From Himantopus leucocephalus (taxonomy: Eukaryota > Chordata > Aves > Charadriiformes > Recurvirostridae), in the NCBI GenBank assembly GCA_003993805.1, contig RSEF01000006.1:24257300-24321299 (forward strand): 64,000 bases of DNA. Direction: 5' to 3'. Within the stretch, counting starts at the first letter, position 1. The number at the start of each line of letters is the position of its first letter. The notes below the pieces were generated by a model that was not told the origin of the DNA, made no database searches, and was given only the letters and a program-made list of their open reading frames with translations. Positions 33,301-48,300 of the stretch are shown here, piece after piece. Both the position numbers and the translations under genes were made by a program.

Positions 33301-36300
33301 CCCCAACAAAATATTTTCTAAATCTAAGGGGCAAGTGATAAATATGGCGGTTTATGGTGTTTGTAGGAACCTCTGTGCTTAAGAAGGGACTTAAAGGGGA
33401 AAACGCTGTTTGAGCATTGAGGGATACCTTTAGCAAGAAGGGAACAAAGACTGTAGTTGAGCTCTAAAAGTAGCTATTTTTATGGATTGCTAAGTACTAC
33501 TAATAATCAAAAGAACAACTGGACTGCAGAGTTTTATATAGTTGAAAAAAAGAAATGTTCTTCTTTCAGATGGGCTGTGCTTCCGAAAAACTTTGCTCCT
33601 GGGATTCTCATCTGGTATTAGTCCTTAACTAACTGTGCTTTTGTCTATATCCTTTCCACAGAACGAATGAAGCAATCCTTCTGGCCCTCTATGAAGCTGT
33701 TCACTTAAACCGGAATTTCATCACAGTTCTGGCACAAGTGAGTTTCAGTGCATTGTTTGCCCATTTCTTTTCAGTGGATGTCATTGAACTTACAGTCAGA
33801 AATCGAATTGGTGGAAAGATAAGTTTTCTTTTTTTCCCCCCTGCATACTTGTCGTAGGCATAGATGAGCGTGAAGGATCAGAAGCAGGCCAGGGCCTGGC
33901 ATTATTATACTTCTAGGAAATGCTTCCTGCCTTGCCAGAAAATGAGTAAAGTTTTGAGGGCACAGCTCATGTTGGAATGAGCCATTTTTCCCACTAAATG
34001 GGAAAGGCTGCGTGGAGTGCCTTCTGGGCCTTGTTGATACTGCCTTTAGGGGGAGGATGGAGTGAGTGGCTGCTAGGGATAAGATTGCTGCAGATATCAG
34101 AGCAACTCACGCTCTTGTTAAGTTAGGGTTGAGGGAAAGAGGCTCATCCGGCTCTAACGTTGGATGAATTGTCCTATGTGGGTGTGCACAGACTGCGTGG
34201 TGTTGTCTGTTTGGGTATCCTTCACTTAGGGACTGATCGACGTGTGACAACTGTTGTTTCAAAAACTATTTTGTGTTCAAACTTTCTTGGAGAGCCCAGC
34301 TCCTTTTGCTTGGGAGACTGTTGCTGGAGCGTAGCACTCCTCCTTGTGCTGTTTATGGTGAAGAAACAGCTGTGGCAGCCTTCTGAGAAGCAGTGGGCTG
34401 CTCCATATCTCTGATCACAAACCTTTGGATGCTTTTCTAAACACTGTGTGAGTTTGCAAAGGTGACTATTGCTGGGAGACAGATAACGAGTCTGTCTGAT
34501 CCAGTGATTGTGCTGTGGCTGTCTGGAAGGATAGCCTGATGTGTTTAGGAAAACCTTCTGGTTTAGGCTTTTAGTTTTGGTTTGTAAGTACTGCTAGTAA
34601 TCTGTGAGGAAAATGACATCAACAAAACAGTTAACACCTTTCCCCAGTTATTTCAGGTCCTCAGAGTGCAGCCATACATCACAGGCTAGATGCTTGGCAT
34701 GAGCGAGGAGACCTTTGGGGACTCCTGACAGTAGTGGTGATGGAAGAGGTCTGATAGGCAGATCTACTGCCTCTGATAAACCGTCTGTTCCATGGATGGT
34801 TAATTTGCTGATGTTCCCTCCCTCTCTTTTGCCAGGTTATTCATTCCTATCACTTGTGAGAGATTTCCGTGCTTTCAGTTCTGCGTAGCAGGAACTCAGG
34901 CCTTTCTGTGGTCAAGATATCCCTGAGGGATGAGAGGCCTTTGGCAGGGAAAAGAGTCGGTCAGGAAAAGAGCAACTAGAGTAAAAGCTCTTAAATTAAA
35001 AATAAAAGGATAAAGTAGTTGTTTGTGAAAGTGATAGCTGAAGCAGCCACTGATCAGTGGGTTTAATTGAAGCGGAGGCCTGATGTTCTTGGCTGGATTG
35101 TCTGTAATCATTCATTTAAGAGAGGGCAAAGTAGGTCGTGCTGTCCTTTGAAAAAACCTCATAAAAGCTGATGAATGCTCTTGTCTAAGTTGGTGTCCAT
35201 TGCTAAGGACTGCATGAATGTCTACCTGCTGCTTGGTGGGTACATAGGAAGAGCAGGGATACAGTTGTGTTGATGCCTGAAGTGTTAAGGACTTGGTATA
35301 CTTACCGGCTTGTTGGTCCTCAGCTTTTGCTGCTAGGTGGCACTATTATCTCTCAACTGAGGGTTAGTGTTTGGGGAAAAGAAAGGTAAACACCACAGCA
35401 ACATCTATGGAAGCAAACCTGTTTTATGTAAGATTTTCAATGGAAAATTGTATTTTAAAGTTTACATCAGTACCTGTAATGATTTAAAATTGTCTTTGAA
35501 TTGTAGTATGTGTGTCTGTGCTTCCCATAAAATACATGCATTTATAGTTGCTCATAAAATGAGATATTCAAAGAGAAAGTGGAGGATAGCAACTTGTGAA
35601 AAATCCTACATCAAATAAGCAGTTCTGTATCCCTTTCTTTTATTTTGAAATTGTGATGATATATTAAGGCGGATGATACATTTATGTAAAACTTGCCCTA
35701 TGAAATGGACACTTTGCTTGGCAGCCAGACTTAAAATAGCATGGCAGACTGCCTACAGTCTCACCAGCGTGCATAGATCTGGAAGCTTACAAAGAGTAAA
35801 GTCAAAGCAGTAATTAGGCAGGCAACTATTAGCAAAGATGAAATGGGGAGAGTAACCGACTGATGGAAGCTGAGAGGATCGATAATGATAGTGTTATTTA
35901 TGTTATGCACTCTTTTCCTGCAGTGCCTGGACTTTATAGTGAGACAGGAAAGTAATAAATTGCCATCATCTTTGAATATGAGCAGGTATAGGGCAGGAGT
36001 GAGGAGAATTTGCTTTTAGGAAGAGATATAAAAGGATTTTGGAGGAAGACTTCAATGCACACCCTTGGGTTGTTTTGGGGGGAATCAGAAGCTATAAACA
36101 GCGTAGGCTTCTGCGTACCTCTTCCCATTCTACACTGGGGAAGGGCATGTTATCTGTCTGCTGGGGACAGCCGCCACTTTCTGATGTGGTTTTGTGAAGT
36201 AAAGAAATTGATGTACAGTATAATTGTTAGACATCCAAGGTCAGGAAGCATAGCCTTGCTTTTTGGAGGAGAGGTTGAAGTTTCTTGAGACTTCATTAGT

Positions 36301-39300
36301 CACATCTGTTGTGCGAGAGTGTGGAACAGTACAAGTAGCGATCTGAATGACTAGTGCCTAGGGAAGCTGTTGACCTGTGTATGTCTGGGCATTTGTGTTT
36401 TCTGTTAGAGCCATCCTGAAATGGGCCTGATGACAACACCAACAAGCCCAATTCCAACGACACCTGTCACTCCACTTGGAACCACCCCGCCTTCTTCAGA
36501 TGGTAAGAAATGTAATGATCTCCCGGGGAAGAACAATTAAAAACTGTAAAATAACTAGCAAAGCATTTTCTCAAGATGGCAACTAATGAGGTCTGTCTGG
36601 AGCAGATGTAACCTGGTGGTCTCTTCCAGGAGTGACTTGCCTTACTGAACAGGAACAAGATTCCTCGACTCAAATTTATTTCTGTTTTGCCTTGTAAAGT
36701 GCTCAATGAAATTATGCTGATATTCCTTCTGAAAACAGCACTGACCCAGTATCTGCATGAAGATACACCTAGCTCATTAGATATTCTATGTAGGCTTTTA
36801 CTTATGAATATTTCTAGTGTCAGGTTCTTTGCTTGGGATTATTTGTCATTGGAACAGATTTACAGAGAATCTCAGTGGATTCCTGCTTGTCATTAATGCA
36901 CTTGTCCCCAGCTTTGAATTAATTGGGATTTGAATCCAGCCTAGGTGCGGAGGTATTCCTCCCTCTTGTTGACTTTTCTTTGATAGGCGTAAATGACTGC
37001 TTGTGCTGAGATCTTTTTTCTATATGAGATGTTACAACTCCACATAAATACGCTTTGAAATACTCTAAAATAAAACCCTTTTCATTTAAGGTACGGATAG
37101 ATATAGCCTGGTTCAAGAGAAGAAATTAAATGGCTGTTGTCATGTACTTTAATGGCATCCTCTAGATCTGAAGAAAATGTTTAATGAAGGAACAGAGTCA
37201 GTTTGAACAGAGCACAGTTTGGAAATATTTCTGGGGAAAAGCAGCCTGGGTTACTCGGTTATATCAGCTATTCAGGTCATTTGATATCCTAGTTAAGGAT
37301 GATCCTCCTTGTGGATGAATTCTATCTGGTTACCATGGATATCAAAAGCTTCAGTTAAAAAGCCCCCTATGTCTCGAGTCTCTCTGTGCCTATAACATAA
37401 AACGTAGAGGGACGGGCATTTTGTGGGCTTCTGTTCAACGTGTTCGTTGCAAATGTATCCACCCACACACCATATTATACAACTGACAGAATTTATGCTT
37501 ACCTACATCTAAAGCTTGCTCACACTCTCTTTTTTTAATTTACCAAAATACAAAAGCAAAACAAAAACTCCATCCTGCTTTCAGCAGAGGCAGTGATCTT
37601 GTGAAGCTTGAGCCTTCTTGCCACTTGCAAGGTTACTAAGTTTAAGGAGAGGAACTGATCTTCATGTGCAGCAATTACATCGGGAAGCATTCTTTATTTC
37701 TGTTTGCTGTCACCTTGCTGAGCCCTACTCTCAGTGATAATTTTTTTTTTTTTTGAGGACCTCGGCTTGGTTTAGTTTGGTACTTTAGTATTGCTGTTAT
37801 TTTAAAGGTATGTCAGAATTTTCCTCATTTTCTAAGGTTTTGCAACTCAGCTGTAAAATTTGCCTATGGCTGAAAGTTAGCAAGAGGCTTTCTGGCTTTG
37901 GAATGAAAAGATTGCTTTCTTCTTTTTCCTGCGTTTAAAAAAATGTGTAGTTGAGCTATTTTCAAATTACAGCAACATGTAGAAATCCATCTATGGGTTT
38001 CAGGCGTTTTTTTATGCTGACTGGGATTAAAAATGGGTTCATAGTCTGGTTTTAAATGTCTCTGGCTGTTAGCCTATAGTGTGAATTAAGACCTTTTAAA
38101 GTTTCAAACTGCGTGTTAAAAAAATCAAGGTCTGTAGTGTGAACCAGGATAAGCAATGATGTGTTCTTCAGAGTGATTTCTTCTTTTTTTTTTTTTTTAA
38201 ATGAGACTTTTGCTAGAAACTGTTGATCCATAATATGTAAATCAAGTGTGCCTGTCACCATAGTTATCTAAATGTCAGTTTGCTTACTGTTGTTAAATAT
38301 TCATTCACTGCGTTCATTGTAACAGCTCCAGAAGGACCCACTGGGGATATAAATACATTTTTCAGACTTTTAGCTAAATCTTTGAGCTATTCATAATACT
38401 GGGGGTGAAAAAGCTTCCAGTCTCATTGCATAGACTTTGCCAACAGACTGGGCATGTTAGCAATGTGTCAGGAGCTCCAGAGCTTCAAGATTGAATGGAC
38501 GTAGAACAGCTCACGCTTGGGGATGCGCAGCCTTTGGAAGCTAAAAGCCCCATTGTAATTTCTTTGATGTGATTCGAACAACGAGATTACATTGATCTAT
38601 TTGGCCTGTTGTTTCCAAGGGCTACAATTTTGTATTCAAGGTGATTGTATAATCCTGATCTCCATGAGAACCTTTGCTGTGCTCTGGGCCTCTCAGTGCT
38701 TAGTTTAAAGAATCTTGCATTTTACTGTTGGTTCATCTCCTTCATCCTTCTGTGCCTGTGCTTGCCCCAGTTCCAGGTGTAAATAAGCCTTACTTGCCTC
38801 ATTACAGGGTTATGCGATATAAGGCTTGAATTATGAAAGGCGTTGTTTGTTAAAGCAGACTTTTTTCTGAACAAGAATACAGTTGCATACAGGATCAAAT
38901 CACTTCCCCTCAGAGCCCCAAACCTGGCCATCCAAAAATCAGGGGTGAGTAATTCCTCACTTCTTACAAGGTCCAATCTCATCAAAAATACCTTTTTCTT
39001 TTCTCAAGAGTGAGAAAAGCCTTGAGCATTCCTGAGGATAGATGGAAAAGAGATAATAGTTCTTAAGATGTGTGTCCTAGTGGTCTCCAGATCTGTTTCC
39101 AGTGCAAAGGGAGCCCTGTCTTAGGCTATCTTTATAGCTTGAGAAGACAGGAGCCTTCTGGCAATCATAATTCAAGCCACCTATGACCTTCTGCATGTGA
39201 AAACCTGTGAGTTTGAGCTCCTAGGCAGCCAGAACAGTAATGTTACTCTCATATCAGGACAGGCACATAGAGCTGGAAAAGATCCCCTTGACTCCTTGAA

Positions 39301-42300
39301 TCTAGTGCCTTGTGCTTGCAGGCACATCATCATAGAATCCCTTTAATTTATCAGACTCTGGCTTAATTTGTTTCCCGATAATTCCTGTTGGGAGGCAGTT
39401 TCAGCATCTTGTTCCTTGGTTAGAAATCTTTAACTTTCCAACCTGCATTTCTTGTCAGTTTATACCCATTTATCATGATGTTAACCTTACTTTGGAACAC
39501 AGATCGCGCTCTTTCATACGTTGGGTTACTCGCTTGTGTATTTTGCTGCCTCATGAGAAGGACACTCTGTTCCTCTGATCAACCTACTAGGATTTCTCTA
39601 AACTTGCTAAAGTATGAGTTCATCCTCTTTGAACATGAAATAGGGATAATTATGCAGTGTTTGAGACAAGGTCTCACCAGCACCTTGTGCAGGGCATTAG
39701 TGTGTTGCTATCTCTGCTGGAAGTGCATTTCTGGATACGTTGTAGGACCATACTCTTCAGTGCTTTTTTGTTGGTAGCTCATCATCTCGCGATCTGATAG
39801 TGTACCATGGTATCACAGTGTTTCATTTGCAGCTGAGGAGCTCTCAGCTTGCCATGGAAATAAATCACTGAATTCCTGACCTTACGGCTCACATTGTTGA
39901 ATTTCATCTTGCATTTATTATCTGGTCCTTGTTTTTATCCCATTCTTTGTGCACAGTCTGATATTCCTCTGTTTATGTATTCCAACTTTCTGCCATTAGC
40001 TGATTCATTAGCAAGCAACTGTTTCTTGCGCCCAGGTCACTTACAAAAAAGAAAACTATTCGCTAAACTGACACCTAAGGAATTCAGATAGTAACTTCTT
40101 CCTAGACTAGTAATTTCTCCAATTGCCAGATCTGTAATATACTTTGAATTTCTGTATTGGTTCTCACCTATCTGCTTAACGCTTAATTTTTCATACAGAA
40201 CTGTATTAAATGCTTTACTGAAGTCCTCCTAGACTAGCTCCATCAGTTTTGTTTTGTTTTGTCGGGGCTCATTTATCTTAAATGATATCAGACTTATCTG
40301 GCAGGATCTGCAGGTAAATACATGTTGCGCTCTTCCCCGCTTATCTTTCCCTCCCTTCAATATTTCTTGTAAAGCCTTTCTGAATGGGAAGGCTGAGAAT
40401 GGCCCTTGCGGACAGCTCAGGCTCAGTCATCAGAAAAAAGTGGCTCAGTCACATGATAGAGGTTTGACAGCTCATAAACTCAGTGCTTCAGAAGGTACAT
40501 GGGGAGTGAGCAGGAGGCACATTGTGCAATTAGCTGGGTAATTGAGATAGCTTCTTGTAAAGTCTAAGGCAGATGATGTCCACTGTTAAGGTGTCAAAAG
40601 TACAGCTGGTGGTAAGGAGGAGTGTATCCTAGAGAAATGGCAGTGAACTGCTGTTCTGCTGCAGGTATGGAAAGTACTTTCTGCTCCCTGCTGTGTTGTG
40701 ATTTCTCTGGCACAAGCTATGATTGCTTCTGCTTCTTGATTTTTATAAAGCTGCTCTTTCTACCTCTCTTTTCTACCGTTGTGGTCATGCAATAATTGTT
40801 ACATTACTGGCTTGTGTGTTGCTTCTGCAAGAGGGGCTGTTGTTGGGAGGGAAGAATGGAATTGCTGTGGACCTTTTGGAACTGAAATTCCAAAATTGCT
40901 GAAACTGAGAAAGGTCTTTGCTGGGCACGTTTCTTTCCAAACAGAGAATGATGTGGATGTTACTGTGTTGGTAGCAAGAATTAATTGGATATCGTGAGAA
41001 TATCTTGAGCTCCCTAGGTTGGGAATGTTGATGAGTGTTAAAAGAGCAGGCTGATATCCCTTGGGGGGTGACAGGACAGGGAAAGGTATCACTTTGCTCT
41101 GGGCGCTTAGAGGAGGAGAAACAGTCTCTGGGGGAGTAGTACCAGTCTTCAATACAAAATCTTTGCTGGGTGGTCATGAGGGAGGAGGAGGTCAGGTGAC
41201 CCTGTAAATAAGCTGATCCTATCCTAGATCTGTGAATCTGTGACCTGGTTCTCTGTATAGTTATCTCTTGTGTTTGTGGAGGGTAAACGTGTCTTATCTG
41301 CTTTGTTCCAGTTATAAGCTCTGCAGAGCTGCCTTTGGATGCTGATGTGCAAACTAGCAACCTGCTGATAACCTTCTTGAAGTACAGCTCGATTGTGATG
41401 CAGGACACAAAAGGTAAATAAATTCTGTTGATGCAGCTGTGGACGCAGAAACCAGTGCTTCTTGAAGCCAGGAGGGCATCAGAACATGTCTAGGGACTCC
41501 AGAAATAGAAGTTAACTGGAGTCCCCTTAGAGGACTGAAGATTTCACCTTTTGAGAAAATGAAATGATTTCTTATTGCGAGATAAGAGTTATGAGACTAG
41601 GAGAGACCTAATGCTGGCAGGAGAGAAGTCAAATATGGAAAGAATGTAATAATAATAATAATAGTCCCTAATAACCAAGCCTGTCTCTATGTGTGAGCGT
41701 ATCTGATTCCCAACTGTCTGTCAGAGAGGGGGAGTCATGTACCAGAGAACTGTATTTTTAAGAACATTTAGAAGCTGACACAGGAGGCAAAGCTCAGCAT
41801 TAGGAAGAAATATTTCCATTGTCCTTTGGTACTTGCTGGTTAAACAGGCAGCTCTTTAATTATAAAGAGGACAGCAGTAACTTACACTGTACTGGCAGTA
41901 ATTTGCTTGAGAAGATATATTTCCATATTGCGCTTTTTGTTTCTCCTGATAGTTTTGTTGGGGTTAATTTCAGCTTGCTGGAGTTGAAATATTACTTCAT
42001 CTCTTGCTCAAGGTACCCAAGGGTGCTGTTTTGCCCAGTGGTTGTACAGGCAGGACTATAGTGTGAACATAACAAGTGATCTTTGTATCGTATTTCAGCC
42101 TATTACTGATTTTTGCTGTTAAGTTAGATGTAACAACTGAACAAAAATAGGAAGATAGCTGCAGAGCTATGATACATCGATTATTGAACTTCATGAATGC
42201 TTGGCACTGAATAAGACAGCAGGCAGGAGAGTTTCCTTGTACTTACTAGCTTGCGATGAAATTATACATGGCTGTCTTGTTCTTGTTCAGTATGTGAGCT

Positions 42301-45300
42301 AGTTGAGGAAAAAATGAATAATTGAGGTTAGGACCAAAAGGGACTTCATGAAAATATCTAGCGCACCCCTCAAAACCAAGGCAGAATCAGGTTTAGCTGT
42401 ATCTTTTCTCAGAGCTGTTACTAACAAGTTGAATGAAGGCGCTGTGATAGTGGAGCATCCTTTTTAGACTATCCATTCCAGTGTTTAACTACCCGTACTG
42501 TGAGAAAGCTTCATGTGTTTCCTAAATTCTTTGCTGTGATTTAAATTAATTACTAGTTATCTTCTCCAAGAGAGATATTGAGAATAGATTATTTCTTTCT
42601 TCTTTGTGTCTGCCCTTATGTATTTGAAGTCTGCTTTCATGTTTCGTCTTGCTTTTGTCTTTAAGCTAAACCACATCAATCTTTGCTCAATCATTTCTTA
42701 CAGATTGCACGCATGAGGAGGGCTTACCAGCTCTCTAACCATTCTCATTTGGTTTTCTCAGGGTCTCTCTTGCTGATCCAAGTCTCTGATAGAACAATTT
42801 TATGTTTTTCAATGTAACTTCTGCACTTATTAGTCACTGTAATATGGAAAGTCTGCATAGGGCCTCAGGAACTGCCAAACTGGATTAGTTTCAGACAGAG
42901 TGAAATATGATAGAGGGGATTCCTTACTAAACAAGCCAGTGAGAGATGAGTTTATCTTGGCATGAGACAGGAGTTGATGTTTCTTTCTTTACTTTGGTTC
43001 TAGCTTGTATAACATTTGAAATTTGTGTGGCTGATAGACTTAATCTACTTGCTGCCATGGTAGTATGTGGCAATGAGCTCCACTGACTGATCATTTAAAA
43101 AAAAGTGCACCTTGCAAACCAGTGCTTATTAATTCTGGTGGGTATATTCCTGTCCTTGTATTTTGATGATAGATGGGGCTCTGCCTAACTTTTCTTCTTG
43201 TGTAAGACCAAGCATGTGACACCAATATAGCAACAAGAGAAGAAGTGAGTAGCTCTAATTTACTTCATGTGTCTTGAGGCAGGTGAGAACACTTAAGATG
43301 GCAGACTGGTTTGTTCCACACCCAGGACTAGACAGTTGGTTTGGTCCTGTCCCAGAGAGCATAATTTAATGGATTGCATTTGCTAGATCCTCCTCTTGTT
43401 TTCTCTCTTGTGTCAATCAGAGGCAGCTACCTTGGGAGAAACAAAAACTCTGCACCATTTTTTCCCATCTGTAAAATAGGGTTCATGCTGATATACCTCC
43501 CCATAGGAAGTGGTCTGCTTTGTTCCTTTAATGAAGGATGCTGTGAAAGTACAAAGTGTCTGTGTGACTAACTGCCTTCATAGCTGCCCCATAACTGTTG
43601 AAAATGGCATGATGTTCACAACGCATTGGCTGAAAGCAGAGTATTTGGTGTGAAACAGGAGCCTTTACAGCATGCTCCCCAGAGAGGGAAGTGGTAGCAG
43701 CACCTACAGAAATATACAGGGAGGCCTTACAATAGGAAAGTAACAAGGCTCCAGCGTATCAGAGTTCTTCGAGGGCATTTCTCTTGCTTTACTTGAGTAG
43801 AAAACTTTTTACTTAAACATTTTAGCTGAGGTAAGGAAACATAGGAGAGACACTTAACTCTCCATTCCAAAATTCCTCTTCATCTTACTTAGTGCAGCAA
43901 GATGAAATCAGCACACTTCAGGGCACATCTTGTTAGTAAATATCTGTCCCTCAGCAGCATGGAGAAGAAAACAAAAGAGGTATCAAACTAGACAGAACTG
44001 CTAGCTAAGACCATTCTATCTGTTTTTATAGATGATAATATACAGACTAACTAGCAAAGTTACAAAGTGTTTGTAAAAGTGACCTGTGAAGATGCAAGCA
44101 GTTTGGCTGATGCTGTCTTCTGATTTATATGAAAGTGATCTGACTGTTCCAGATTTCCCTCTCTGCCAGGTTTAACTCTAAGGCAGATGCCTGGGATGGC
44201 ATGTTTCGTAGTCTTATGCATTAGAGAAGCTGTTGGAGGTCTCAGGAATGTGCAGGTTTAAGCTTCCTCAGAATTTAGTTAGAGATATGTTATTGTGGTC
44301 GTTTGTTTTGGTGGCGTGTGGTGTGAGTGGTTTGTTTTTTAGAAAAAAAAAAATTTTAAATGAGCTTGATTGGACAATGTCTTGAATACCTAATCTTATT
44401 GGACCTGCTTTGAGCAAGGATAGGTTTCTTCCATCCTAAGTTACTCTATGACTGTATGTATCTTGAGGTTTTTTTTTCTATTTCAAGGTTAAATTGACAA
44501 AGAAGAGGTTTAAATAATCCAAAAAAATGATGTTCTTCTGCCTTAGTCTCTCTCTATTTGTGAGTCTTTCAGCCCTCCAATTGTCATTCAGGGCAAAAGC
44601 TGCTTGAAGTTGTAAGATGAATAACAAGTTGCGGAACATGATCAGGGTGGAAGTCCTTTGGCTTAAAATGCTAAGTCTTTGCAGACTTCTTTCATGGTTT
44701 TGTACAGAGCGAAATAGGTCATGTCTTTCAGTATTGGGGTTAAAACTTAGGACTTTGAGCATAATGTTGGGAGTCATTCTGCTGCATTGTGCTGTCCTTC
44801 TACCAAAGCTTTGCTGCTTGTTTCATAACCTACAGCAAAGGTAATCTTTTTCTTTCCGTGTTGTCTAAGAGAGGGAAAAGCATGTCTCTGCTGTAACAGA
44901 AAGACAGGGACTAACCCCAGGGTTTAGAGTATCTGTGGAAGTAAAACTGAATGAGACAGAAGCCCCCCTGATAGTTACAGTGCTGTTGGAGGTTCAAATC
45001 AGAAACCTTGCTGTTGGTGCGGACTGGTGACAAATTGGTGGGATTTAGTGGTCAGACTGGAGGGTGAGTGCTTAATGAGAGTAGTTAGACTGTTAGCTAT
45101 CGTGGAGGAAGTAGAAGTACGAAGAATCTCTGAGGCTGGGCTTTTCTCTTGCTGCGACAGCTATCTCGCTCTTCAGTGTTGCAAGGCTTGTGTGGCTCAT
45201 GGAGGACTTGTTTTTTTCTTCTTTGCAGATGAGCACCGGCTACACAGTGGCAAGCTGTGCCTCATTATCCTGACATGCATAGCAGAGGTAGGTATCTTGT

Positions 45301-48300
45301 GTGACACTGTTCAGCAGATGGTGTGTTACAGGGCTCTATCTGCATGCACATCCCCTGCCTCCTGTTGAGCAGGAACTGAAGATCCACAGTGGTACTGAGT
45401 AGTGAGGACCTCAGACACTTAATGTTTTGCTAATAAACCTGATGGAGTACTGTTAAAACTGACCTGAAGCTTGAACATTGGATCATCTTATTTGGGTTAG
45501 CCAACTGCCAGGGATGAAGAGAGAAAAGAGTGGACCTAAGCCATTTCTCTCTTAGCTGTTGAGTCACCTTGTGGTGTGGCTTTTAGCTGAGTAATGTGCT
45601 AATACCTTTCAGCTCTGTGCTGTTCATAGTAAACATGGGCAATGCCCTATCCCTTCTGCCTAAGAAGGATATGAGTCTGAAAGCAAGCCACATGGTTGTA
45701 GGTCCCTACAAGCAAGACAAGTAGCAAATCTGGTAGTAGGGTGAGAAAGCAGTATCACAGAGCTGTGTCAGCAGTCCTGGCTGAATGTGGTCCTGTCTCA
45801 TGGGAAGTACGTACTAATGGCTTGACCAATGTCCTGAATGGTGATTGAGTTTGTGTGGCATTTGCATTTCGCTTGCTTGCAAGTAAAGACCTTTCATTCT
45901 TAACAAGGAATAAAAAGCAGCGATGTTGATAGCCAGTGTAAGGAATCTGAAGTAATATTTCTTCAGGGTGCAGGCTGAAAGCTAATAATCTGCGTTTTGA
46001 ATATTTATAATTAAATGTCTTTGGCACATGAATTCTTCAGGTGGATGCATAAATAATACAAGTTAAGAAATTTTGTTTCTACATAGCAAGGGCATGTTTT
46101 GGTTCTGGTATTAAAGGAAGGGTATATTTATTACCCAACCTGGCTGTGTGTTATCTGGAGGAATCGCTTTGATGTAGAGCTGGTCTTGGAATGAGCTTTG
46201 CCTGAGGGGTGGGACAGCTGATAAACCTACCTGGTAGTACTGCAGTAACTTCTGGCACGATGGGTCCATCAAAATGCCAACGTAAACCTTTGTCCACACA
46301 GTCACAGGAACTTGCGTGCTGGAGAACCACCTCATGTGTTATACAGCACTTGGTAAACTCTTGACACTGTGGTATGCACAGTCCAGAGTTTGGATGAGCA
46401 AAGGAGAACGGAAAATAAACTGCTAATGAAACGAGCGGTAGTGCAGACTTAACTAAAGTGGAATTGGGATCAGGAGGGATTTACTTTTGTGTGACTGGAG
46501 ACAGGCGTGGGGGCAAGAGGAGGTAGAAGGTGGCTGTCTAACCTTATAGCTATATGTTGGGAATTTTACACTGAAAGGCGCGTGATTTGAGAGGCAAGTA
46601 GGTGGTGTTGGGCAGTTGGTTGGCTATTCATATCTCCTCCCTTTTCTTGCTCTTTTCCACAGGATCAGTATGCTAACGCTTTTCTCCATGATGACAACAT
46701 GAATTTTCGAGTAAACCTACACAGGATGGTGAGTCTTTTCCTCCAGATGGTCTGTTTTCTCTTTGGGATGAAAACACAGAGGATTTGAGTGCCTCTATGT
46801 TGAAAACTGTGTCACAGACATTGAACCTAGATTGCTAAGGCATGTGGAAATACTGTGAGAAATGCAGTAGTTGGGGAATGATTTTGAAATTGCTCTCAGA
46901 ATGTCTCACACTTTCAAAGAACAAAGAGCTGGCTGCCCTGTTAGTGAATTCAGAGGCCTGTGTAGCTGGGGAGGAGCTCTGTATTATGAGGTCTCTGAGG
47001 AAATCAGTGGCAGAGAGAACGTTCTGCCTTAATTTTCAGCAGGCATTAGCCCCCGTGATGTATTAATAGCCAGCTGGATTTACACTGAGTGCTCTAATTT
47101 GGCTTATGCTTCATCCTGGGTGGGGCGACTCTTCAAGGAGGAAAGTATTTTTTCCAGAGCTTTTTCCTGTAAGTATCTGTGGAGGAAGTGTCCTTACCTG
47201 GCTCATGAAGCTCTGTAGTTACAAGTAACTCGAATGGTTATCCTAACTTGATGCATTCTGTCTTTGTGGTACTGGCAAGTTCCACCTCATCTGGCAGTGA
47301 AGCAGCACTTGAAAGTGTCACTAGTCCAGGACAGAAACAAACATCTTACTTCATAGTGAGCATACTGCAAGGATGCTAGTCATTCCCACTTAAAAACAAA
47401 CTTGCCATTCAATTAGCTGTTCTGGTTTATTACAATAAAGACCAAAGCCATTTGATCTTCACATGCTGTAGACAATGCAGGTTAGACTTCTGTGTCAGGA
47501 GCAAATCAGTATGTTAACCAAAGGGAAGGAATTGCTGTGTAATTTTTTTGTTTAGTCTTTTTTTGTCTGTTCCCCACCCCCCATGATGTAACAGTGCCCT
47601 CCACTTACACAGCTAGAGAAACCAAAAACCAGCGGTCAGCATGCTGAAAAGCAGGCACAATTTTGCTCCAGCCATGGCCTTTAGGATTGATATAGGTGAG
47701 ACTGCAGTTGGAGAAAAAGACAAAGGGAAGCCTGTGCTGCTGGGACTATTTGCATGAAAAATACAGTATTACACAGAATGCCACTTCAGGCTTTGACTGA
47801 TTTCTTTTCATCTTTGTGTGTTTGAAGCCAATGAGACATAGGAAGAAAGCAGCAGACAAGAACCTGCCCTGTCGCCCGCTGGTGTGTGCGGTGCTTGGTA
47901 AGTATTGTTAAACAACGTGTGTGCTTGGGGTTCCTGAAGCATCTTTTGGAGAAGCCTGTTGGCCCCTCTTAACTGAATAAGTAACAATAGGGAGGGCAGT
48001 CAATAAATAAATTCAGAGTTTTAGGTGAGTGTAGTAACTGTTGGTCACAAGTACTTTCTAGACGTTATGAGGGCAAAGCTACAGAAAGGACAGATGTTTG
48101 ATGGGGGAAGGAGTTTTCAGGGCATTTAGCCTTTTCTGAGCAAAAAAACAATAGGAGTGTCAGTAGCTAAGGTTGGTTTTGCATGTGGATACGGAGGCTC
48201 AGTTGAAAGCTTTTCATGCAGTGTATGATTAGATTCTGACACTCATTGCTGTGGAGGCCAAAAGCATAAATGGGTGCAGAAGTGGAGGGAGCCTGTATCC

